DNA from: an uncultured Bacteroidales bacterium
GTDB taxonomy: Bacteria > Bacteroidota > Bacteroidia > Bacteroidales > UBA932
Assembly (NCBI GenBank): GCA_946545765.1
Contig: CAMNNS010000036.1
Coordinates: forward strand, 1 to 12,268
Direction of reading: 5' to 3'
Length of the DNA stretch: 12,268 nt
Shown one piece after another: positions 6,596 through 12,268 of this stretch. Every line of letters begins with the position of its first letter. Position 1 is the first letter of the stretch. Made by a program: the position numbers and the translations under genes. Under the pieces are notes generated by a model, which saw only the letters and a program-made list of their open reading frames with translations, had not been told where the DNA came from and searched no databases.

Positions 6596-9430
6596 ATGTT
6601 AAGTGGCAAGTATCTACTGTTTTATAAAGAGCTTTTGAGTGTTATTCCAAAAGGTCAAATGTTCCACGACCCTTTAACAACACTTGCTTTTGGTACCGAT
6701 GCCTCATTTTACAGGCTAACTCCCAAATTGGTGATAAGAGCAACTTGTACAGAGCATGTAAAAAAGATAATAACTACTGCTAATCAGATGAATATAAGTA
6801 TAACATTTAGAGCAGCAGGTACATCTCTAAGTGGTCAAGCTATTAGCGATTCTGTATTAGTCATTGTATCTCACGGATTTAACAAATACCATATATCAGA
6901 AAACGGGAACAGAATAAAATTAGAACCTGGTATTAGAGGGGCTTACGCAAATAGATACCTTGCCAAATATGGGAAGAAAATAGGACCCGACCCGGCATCT
7001 ATAGATTCTGCTATGATAGGTGGAATTGCTGCAAACAATGCGAGTGGGATGTGCTGTGGAACAAGTCAAAATTCTTATAAAACAATTGCAGAGATAAGTA
7101 TTATACTTGCAGATGGAACATCCTTAGATAGTGCCGATTACAAAAGTGTCGCAGCCTTTAAAAATACTCATAAAGACCTACTTGAACAAATCGAGATTTT
7201 ATCAAAGCAGACAAAAGAAAATCAAATTTTAAGAGAGAGAATTGAACGCAAATACAAAATAAAAAACACTACAGGGTATAGTTTAAATGCCTTAATAGAT
7301 TTTTCAGATCCAATAGAAATTATCAAACACCTAATGATAGGCTCTGAAGGGACATTAGCCTTTATACAAAATATAACATACAATACAGTTGATGATTTCA
7401 AGAACAAAGCACTTTCTCTTGCAATTTTTCCAACTATCAAAGAAGCTTGTTCTGCCGTACAAATACTTAAAAATCAAAGAGTATCAGCAGTAGAACTAAT
7501 CGATAGAGCATCTATCAGATCTGTAGAAAATGTTAATGGAGTACCTGATTTTTTAAAGAAACTGCCCAACGAGACTTGCGGATTGCTTATAGAGATAAGA
7601 GAGGAAAAAGAAGAATTATTGGATAAATCTATCGAGATAATTACAAATGCCTTAAAAGAATTTAAGACCATATTTCCAATAGAATTTACAAAAGATAACA
7701 AAGAACAAGCAATCTTATGGAAAGTTAGAAAAGAGGCACTTCCAACAATTGCAGGTATGAGAAATCCTGGAACGACAGCAATTATAGAAGATGTTTGCTT
7801 CCCTATTGAAAGATTAGCTGAAGCTGTAACAGAATTGAGAGATATTTTTGATAAAGATGGCTATCCCGATGCGGTAATTTTTGGACACGCTTTAGCAGGA
7901 AATCTCCATTTTATGTTTAATCAAGAGTTTGGCAGTAAAGAGGAGGTTAGCAAATATGCAAAACTGATGGATGATGTTGCAGATATGGTTGTTAATAAGT
8001 ATGATGGTTCGTTAAAAGCAGAACATGGGACGGGGAGAAATATGGCTCCTTATGTAGAAAAAGAGTGGGGTGAACAAGCATACTCGTTAATGAAAAGGAT
8101 AAAAGAGATATTTGACCCTAAAGGTATTTTGAATCCTGGTGTTATACTCAATGATGATAAAAATGCACATATCAGCAACTTAAAACCTATTCCAAAAATA
8201 TCTGAATCTATAGATAAGTGCATGGAGTGTGGTTTCTGCGAAAGAAGCTGTGTGACAGAGGGTTTAACACTTTCTCCGCGACAACGAGTTGTTGCATTTA
8301 GAGAGATTAAAAGATTGGAAAAAAATAGAGAGGAAGCTCACCTCCTTGCACAGTTGAAAAGCAAATACTCATACTTCGGAGAAAGGAGTTGTGCAACAGA
8401 CAGTCTATGTGCGACAGCTTGTCCTGTAAAGATTGATAATGGGAAGATAACAAAAGAAATACGCTATCATAATCACTCTCAATTTGGAGAGAATTGTGCC
8501 GTTTTTATAGCAAAACATATAAACATTTTAATGTGGTGGCTAAGAACTTCTCTTAATCTTGTCCATTTTATGAGAAATCTATTAGGAAAGAAAATTTTTG
8601 GAACCATTGTAAATTTTACAAGAAAGATTAGTGGAGGAATTATACCTGCATGGAATGAGCATTATCCTAAGGGAGCAAGAAAAATTGCAAAAGCACAATT
8701 ATCTGAGGATAAAAACAGTATTAGCTCAAAGTCAGATAGAAAAGTTATATATTTTCCATCATGTTTAACAAGGAGTTTAGGTAAATCTAAAGAGGTCAAA
8801 GAGGCTCTCGATTTAACAAATCTAACAGAGAAGTTGATTAAGAAAGCAGGTTATCAAATTGTATATCCTAAAGATTTAAAACATTTATGTTGTGGTATGG
8901 CATTCTCAAGCAAAGGTTATTTAAAAGCATCTAAAATGCTAAATGACAACCTATTTGAAGCTCTAAACGAGGTTTCTGAGGGTGGAAAATACCCTATTCT
9001 GTGCGATATGTCTCCTTGTTTATATACAATGAAAAATAATTTTGGAGATTTATTACCTCTGTATGAACCGGCAGAGTTTGCTCAAAAATTTTTAATACCT
9101 AATCTGAATATCAAAAAGATAGATAGAGAGGTGGCGATATGGGCAGTCTGCTCTTCCAAAAAAATGGGTGTAGATAATATTATAACAGAGGTGGCAAAAG
9201 CTTGTACAACAAAAGTCAAAATCTTAGATGGTAATTGTTGTGGTTTTGCGGGCGATAAAGGATTTTTTGATCCAAAAATAAATGATTGGGGATTAAGAGA
9301 ACTTAAAAAACAAATAGGAGATTGTAAAGAGGGTTACGCAACATCACGAACCTGCGAAATAGGACTATCTAAAAATAGTGGAATTCCGTTCAAGAATTTA
9401 TTATACCTATTAGACGAAGTATCTAATTAA
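6596..9430 (+). CDS. FAD- and Fe-S-binding D-2-hydroxyacid (probably D-lactate) dehydrogenase
   Basis: A 944-residue fusion of a GlcD/Dld-type flavoprotein with a GlcF-type iron-sulfur half. The FAD-binding (PCMH) domain has RAAGTSLSGQ at 72-81 and GPDPASIDS from 130. The C-terminal oxidase domain has HALAGNLH (431-438) and EHGTG (476-480). Ferredoxin-like cysteines follow at 542, 545, 548 and 552, then 599, 605 and 609. Two CCG domains have Cys723 with Cys765-Cys766-Gly, and Cys852 with Cys881-Cys882-Gly. This layout matches the respiratory D-lactate dehydrogenase Dld-II of Shewanella and is also shared by E. coli YdiJ, which acts on D-2-hydroxyglutarate, so the substrate is not settled. Electrons would go to quinone or another carrier at the inner membrane face. 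The region 637-655 is hydrophobic and could aid membrane contact. It is the last gene of the coaD run. Confidence 0.9.
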   Translation: MLSGKYLLFYKELLSVIPKGQMFHDPLTTLAFGTDASFYRLTPKLVIRATCTEHVKKIITTANQMNISITFRAAGTSLSGQAISDSVLVIVSHGFNKYHISENGNRIKLEPGIRGAYANRYLAKYGKKIGPDPASIDSAMIGGIAANNASGMCCGTSQNSYKTIAEISIILADGTSLDSADYKSVAAFKNTHKDLLEQIEILSKQTKENQILRERIERKYKIKNTTGYSLNALIDFSDPIEIIKHLMIGSEGTLAFIQNITYNTVDDFKNKALSLAIFPTIKEACSAVQILKNQRVSAVELIDRASIRSVENVNGVPDFLKKLPNETCGLLIEIREEKEELLDKSIEIITNALKEFKTIFPIEFTKDNKEQAILWKVRKEALPTIAGMRNPGTTAIIEDVCFPIERLAEAVTELRDIFDKDGYPDAVIFGHALAGNLHFMFNQEFGSKEEVSKYAKLMDDVADMVVNKYDGSLKAEHGTGRNMAPYVEKEWGEQAYSLMKRIKEIFDPKGILNPGVILNDDKNAHISNLKPIPKISESIDKCMECGFCERSCVTEGLTLSPRQRVVAFREIKRLEKNREEAHLLAQLKSKYSYFGERSCATDSLCATACPVKIDNGKITKEIRYHNHSQFGENCAVFIAKHINILMWWLRTSLNLVHFMRNLLGKKIFGTIVNFTRKISGGIIPAWNEHYPKGARKIAKAQLSEDKNSISSKSDRKVIYFPSCLTRSLGKSKEVKEALDLTNLTEKLIKKAGYQIVYPKDLKHLCCGMAFSSKGYLKASKMLNDNLFEALNEVSEGGKYPILCDMSPCLYTMKNNFGDLLPLYEPAEFAQKFLIPNLNIKKIDREVAIWAVCSSKKMGVDNIITEVAKACTTKVKILDGNCCGFAGDKGFFDPKINDWGLRELKKQIGDCKEGYATSRTCEIGLSKNSGIPFKNLLYLLDEVSN

Positions 9431-9437
9431 TAAATAA

Positions 9438-10754
9438 TTACCTACCAATACCATAATATTTATACCCTAACGCTAAAAGCTCCTCAGGGTTATATATATC
9501 TCTACCATCTACAATAACATTCCCCTTCATCGCACCTTTAATCCGATGCCAATCGGGCACTCTGAACTCTTTCCATTCTGTTACCAAAGCAATAGCATCT
9601 GCACCATTTACAGCATCATACAAATCTTTGGCATAATAAATTTTATCTTGCAAATAGTGTTTTTTACTTTCACTCATCGCGATAGGATCAAATGCCCTAA
9701 TTATAGCTCCTGCTTTTAGTAAAAGTTCTGCTGTAATTACAGAGGGGGCCTCTCTCATATCATCAGTTTCTGGCTTAAAAGCTAACCCCAATAAAGCGAC
9801 CACTCTACCTTTTAAATCTCCACTAAAAGCTAATTTAAGTTTTTCAAAAACAATTTTTTTCTGCTCATTATTAACATCTTCTACTGCCTTTATTATCTTC
9901 ATCTCATAACCATTCTCCAAGCCTGTTTTTATAAGAGCTTTTACATCTTTAGGAAAACAAGAACCACCATATCCACACCCAGGGTAAAGAAATTTACTAC
10001 CGATTCTTGAATCTGAAGCAATCCCTGCTCTAACTTTTTCTATGTTCGCCCCTGTAATTTCACATAACCTTGCCATCTCATTCATAAAACTTATCCTTGT
10101 TGCGAGCATTGAGTTTGCAGCATATTTAGTCATCTCTGCACTCGTAATATCCATAAAGATTATCCTATAATTTGATAGTTGAAAAGGTCTGTATATCTTC
10201 TCCATAATTTGCCTACCCTTTTCAGATTCAACCCCAACCACTACCCTATCGGGAGACATAAAATCTTTAATTGCCGCCCCTTCCTTTAAAAATTCGGGAT
10301 TAGATGCAACCTCAAATGGTATATCTTCTCCCCTCTTTTCAAGCTCTTCAAGAATAGTCTTCTTAACTTTTAAAGATGTACCAACAGGGACAGTACTTTT
10401 TGTAACTATAAGAGTATATTTTTTAATATTTTCTCCAAACTCTTTAGCAACATTTAGAACATATTGTAAATCTGCACTTCCATCTTCTCTTTGGGGTGTA
10501 CCTACTGCTATAAAAACAACATCTTGAGTCTCTAAACACCCTTTCAAAGAGGTAGTAAAATGAAGTCGGCCGTTAGAAAGATTATTTTTGACAAGCTCTT
10601 CTAAACCTGGCTCATAAATAGGTATTACCCCCTTATTAAGATTCTCTATTTTTCTCCTATCTATATCTATGCAAGTAACATTTATACCCATCTGCGAAAA
10701 GCAAGCCCCTGTTACTAAACCAACATAACCTGTTCCTACAATTGCAATATTCAT
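9438..10754 (-). CDS. ugd: UDP-glucose 6-dehydrogenase
   Basis: Oxidises UDP-glucose to UDP-glucuronate with two NAD+, a cytoplasmic step feeding capsule, O-antigen or exopolysaccharide synthesis. The 438-residue product has the standard bacterial length. The N-terminal Rossmann motif is GTGYVGLVTG (7-16), with CIDID (28-32) closing the NAD site. SNPEFLKEG (151-159) carries the catalytic glutamate, Lys210 and Asn214 lie in the central helix, and the nucleophile is Cys266 in GCGYGGSCFPKD (259-270). The C-terminal UDP-binding domain contains GLAFKPETDDMREAPS. UDP-mannuronate or other nucleotide-sugar dehydrogenases share the fold, but the GGSCFPKD context and overall pattern favour UDP-glucose. 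No polysaccharide genes lie next to it here. It converges on the dehydrogenase gene with a 7-base gap and is divergent from iorA. Confidence 0.95.
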   Translation of the reverse strand: MNIAIVGTGYVGLVTGACFSQMGINVTCIDIDRRKIENLNKGVIPIYEPGLEELVKNNLSNGRLHFTTSLKGCLETQDVVFIAVGTPQREDGSADLQYVLNVAKEFGENIKKYTLIVTKSTVPVGTSLKVKKTILEELEKRGEDIPFEVASNPEFLKEGAAIKDFMSPDRVVVGVESEKGRQIMEKIYRPFQLSNYRIIFMDITSAEMTKYAANSMLATRISFMNEMARLCEITGANIEKVRAGIASDSRIGSKFLYPGCGYGGSCFPKDVKALIKTGLENGYEMKIIKAVEDVNNEQKKIVFEKLKLAFSGDLKGRVVALLGLAFKPETDDMREAPSVITAELLLKAGAIIRAFDPIAMSESKKHYLQDKIYYAKDLYDAVNGADAIALVTEWKEFRVPDWHRIKGAMKGNVIVDGRDIYNPEELLALGYKYYGIGR

Positions 10755-10789
10755 ATTTTATAAATTTTTGTACTTATGAAATAATAGTG

Positions 10790-10797
10790 CAAATATA
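10790..10797 (-). promoter_or_regulatory. Candidate Bacteroidetes -7 box for ugd
   Basis: On the minus strand this reads TATATTTG, a full match to the TAnnTTTG -7 consensus, 36 bases before the ugd start. A TTG-type -33 element is not evident at the expected distance, so only one of the two boxes supports it. Confidence 0.45.
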
Positions 10798-10951
10798 ATT
10801 TAAATATTTACCCCATAAGACTATTTTAAGTAGAAATAAAACAGGAAATATTATCCTAAATAATTGTAACTAAAACGGCAAAAAAATATAAAAATTTTAA
10901 TAATAAATATGTTTTACTTATAACTTTTAAGAAAGTTTTGGAAATTAAAAT

Positions 10952-10959
10952 CATTTTTG
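10952..10959 (+). promoter_or_regulatory. Weak candidate -7 box for iorA
   Basis: CATTTTTG differs from TAnnTTTG at one defined position and lies 47 bases before the iorA ATG. An alternative is TATATTCA at 10960-10967, a poorer match but preceded by TTTTG (10936-10940) at a better -33 spacing. The sequence does not decide between them. Confidence 0.25.
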
Positions 10960-11006
10960 TATATTCACAAAATCATATTAGAAATAAACAACAATTAAAT
11001 AATATT

Positions 11007-12268
11007 ATGGCAGGAACTAAAAAATTACTACTTGGGGACGAAGCACTTGCTTTGGCGGCTTTGAATGCTGGTTTAACAGGTGTTTATGCTTATCCTGGCA
11101 CCCCTTCAACAGAGATAACAGAATATATTCAACAACACCCTCTTACAAAGGAGCGTAACATACACTCTACATGGTGCTGCAATGAAAAAACAGCAATGGA
11201 GGCTGCATTAGGGGTATCATACTCGGGCAAAAGAGCTTTAGTTTGTATGAAACATGTTGGTATGAACGTTTGTGCAGATGCTTTTGTTAATTCAGGAATG
11301 ACAGGTGCAAATGGTGGATTAGTTGTTGTAGCATGTGATGACCCATCTATGCACTCGTCTCAAAATGACCAAGATTCCAGATTCTATGCAGAATTTGCAA
11401 TGATACCTTGCTTTGAACCTTCTTCTCAACAAGAGGCATATAATATGACCTCTATGGCTTATGATTTTTCTGAGAAATATCAAATTCCTGTTTTAATGAG
11501 ATTAACTACAAGAATGGCACACTCAAGGGCAGTTGTAGAGATTTCAGATACCAGAGAAGAGAATAACATACATTTTCCCGAGAATCCTAAGCAATGGGTA
11601 CTATTACCAGGGAACGCAAAGGTTAGAAATGAGCAACTTATAAAAGATTATTCTACCTTCGAGCAAGAGTCAAATAGTATGGGATTTAATAAATTTATAG
11701 AGGGTCCCGATTCTTCTATTGGTATTATTGCAAGTGGTATCGCCTATAACTATTTAATGGAGAATTTCCCTTCGGGTTTCCCTTATACAATTTTAAAGAT
11801 AACACAATATCCTCTACCAAAACAGATGATTATATCATTAGCAAATAAATGCAAGAGGATAATTGTAATGGAAGAGGGGCAACCACTTATAGAACAAAAA
11901 CTTAGAGGTATATTAACTACACCAATTAAAATAAGTGGAAGATTAGACGGTACACTTCCAAGGACAGGTGAATTAAATCCTGATTGTATAAGAAAAGCAT
12001 TGGGTTTAGAGGAGAATAAATTGCATGAAAAATCTAATATCACTGTACCTCGTCCACCAGCACTATGTCAAGGGTGTGGTCATAGAGATTTTTACACCGC
12101 TTTAAATAATGTTCTTAAAAATTATCCTACCTCCAGAGTCTTTTCAGATATAGGATGTTATACTCTCGGATGGTTAGCACCTTTCCACGCTTTCCACACT
12201 TGTGTAGAGATGGGTGCCTCTTTAACAATGGCAATAGGAGCAGCCAATTCAGGTGTACATCCATCTAT
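11007..12268 (+). CDS. iorA: Indolepyruvate:ferredoxin oxidoreductase, alpha subunit (3' partial)
   Basis: The thiamine-diphosphate subunit of the enzyme that oxidatively decarboxylates aryl 2-oxoacids, such as indolepyruvate and phenylpyruvate from aromatic amino acid transamination, to aryl-acyl-CoA while reducing ferredoxin. The first 420 codons are in the window with no stop, so the gene runs off the right edge. Residues 10-35 (GDEALALAALNAG, then YPGTPSTEI) and NEKTAMEAALG with Glu60 mark the N-terminal pyrimidine-type domain. ACDDPSMHSSQNDQDSRFYA is a hallmark of IorA. The C-terminal TPP domain starts with CQGCGH (354-359) and continues with DIGCYTLGW from Asp381. The usual C-terminal ferredoxin-like Fe-S domain lies beyond the window, where iorB would also be expected. 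ATG 11007 is chosen because the conserved GDEALALAA region begins ten residues later. It lacks a Shine-Dalgarno. Confidence 0.95.
   Translation, partial: MAGTKKLLLGDEALALAALNAGLTGVYAYPGTPSTEITEYIQQHPLTKERNIHSTWCCNEKTAMEAALGVSYSGKRALVCMKHVGMNVCADAFVNSGMTGANGGLVVVACDDPSMHSSQNDQDSRFYAEFAMIPCFEPSSQQEAYNMTSMAYDFSEKYQIPVLMRLTTRMAHSRAVVEISDTREENNIHFPENPKQWVLLPGNAKVRNEQLIKDYSTFEQESNSMGFNKFIEGPDSSIGIIASGIAYNYLMENFPSGFPYTILKITQYPLPKQMIISLANKCKRIIVMEEGQPLIEQKLRGILTTPIKISGRLDGTLPRTGELNPDCIRKALGLEENKLHEKSNITVPRPPALCQGCGHRDFYTALNNVLKNYPTSRVFSDIGCYTLGWLAPFHAFHTCVEMGASLTMAIGAANSGVHPS

Larger units (their letters stand above)
10755..11006. other. Divergent intergenic region between ugd and iorA
   Basis: 252 bases, very A+T-rich, with no ORF of note on either strand. 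It must hold the promoters of ugd (minus) and iorA (plus). It contains a short inverted repeat, AACTTT (10922-10927) and AAAGTT (10932-10937) around a four-base loop, that could be a weak operator but may be chance in such biased sequence. No riboswitch-like structure or small RNA is recognisable. Confidence 0.6.

Noticed and set aside
5139..7701. Minus-strand ORFs opposite the thioredoxin protein and the dehydrogenase
   Set aside because: They are shadows of well-supported genes with no independent start signal or family resemblance.
10922..10937. Inverted repeat AACTTT/AAAGTT as a terminator or operator
   Set aside because: Six A/T-rich base pairs are expected by chance in such sequence; there is no T tract and no known regulator match.
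11783..12043. 86-residue minus-strand ORF near the right edge
   Set aside because: It is opposite iorA, whose uninterrupted frame and conserved motifs cover the whole stretch.
1..12268. CRISPR arrays, insertion sequences, tRNA or rRNA genes, integration sites
   Set aside because: No spaced repeats, terminal inverted repeats, transposase motifs or cloverleaf-like sequences were seen; nearly all DNA is accounted for by intact housekeeping genes.

Overview
The window reads as ordinary chromosomal DNA from an uncultured-type or low-GC member of the Bacteroidetes, probably Bacteroidales. The support is: strong A+T richness (about two thirds by eye) and A-rich start regions that mostly lack a Shine-Dalgarno; a TAnnTTTG-type -7 box ahead of at least two genes; a Bacteroidetes-style Omp85 barrel; a large secreted protein with thioredoxin and DUF5106-like parts; and a fused FAD/Fe-S D-2-hydroxyacid dehydrogenase. 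Genus cannot be named from what is visible.

Layout. 1-607 (+) is the C-terminal barrel of an Omp85/BamA-TamA-like outer-membrane protein cut by the left edge. 608-749 is a non-coding leader with unusual structure ahead of lon (750-3170, +), followed 14 bases later by ung, uracil-DNA glycosylase (3185-3856, +). After a 60-base gap with a good -7 box comes a tight three-gene run: coaD (3917-4399), a 728-residue exported protein with two thioredoxin-like domains (4402-6588), and a 944-residue FAD plus Fe-S dehydrogenase (6596-9430); the gaps are 2 and 7 bases. It ends 7 bases from the convergent ugd, UDP-glucose 6-dehydrogenase (9438-10754, -). A 252-base A+T-rich divergent promoter region (10755-11006) separates ugd from iorA (11007 to beyond the right edge, +), the alpha subunit of indolepyruvate:ferredoxin oxidoreductase. 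iorA has no in-frame stop across the 1262 bases seen.

How the genes fit together. lon and ung are stress/maintenance genes (protein quality control and uracil removal). coaD makes dephospho-CoA. The thioredoxin protein should act on disulfides outside the cytoplasm. The dehydrogenase would feed electrons from D-lactate or a related 2-hydroxyacid into the membrane chain. ugd supplies UDP-glucuronate for surface polysaccharide. IorA/IorB would convert aryl 2-oxoacids to aryl-acyl-CoA with reduction of ferredoxin, fitting an anaerobic, amino-acid-using lifestyle. The functional links between neighbours are inference.

I found no mobile element, CRISPR array, tRNA, rRNA, phage gene or defence system, and no convincing new multi-gene system. 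The most unusual signals are the lon leader (duplicated Shine-Dalgarno, a three-codon minileader, two mutually exclusive A/U-rich helices, and a sigma-54-like element upstream) and the tandem-thioredoxin exported protein.
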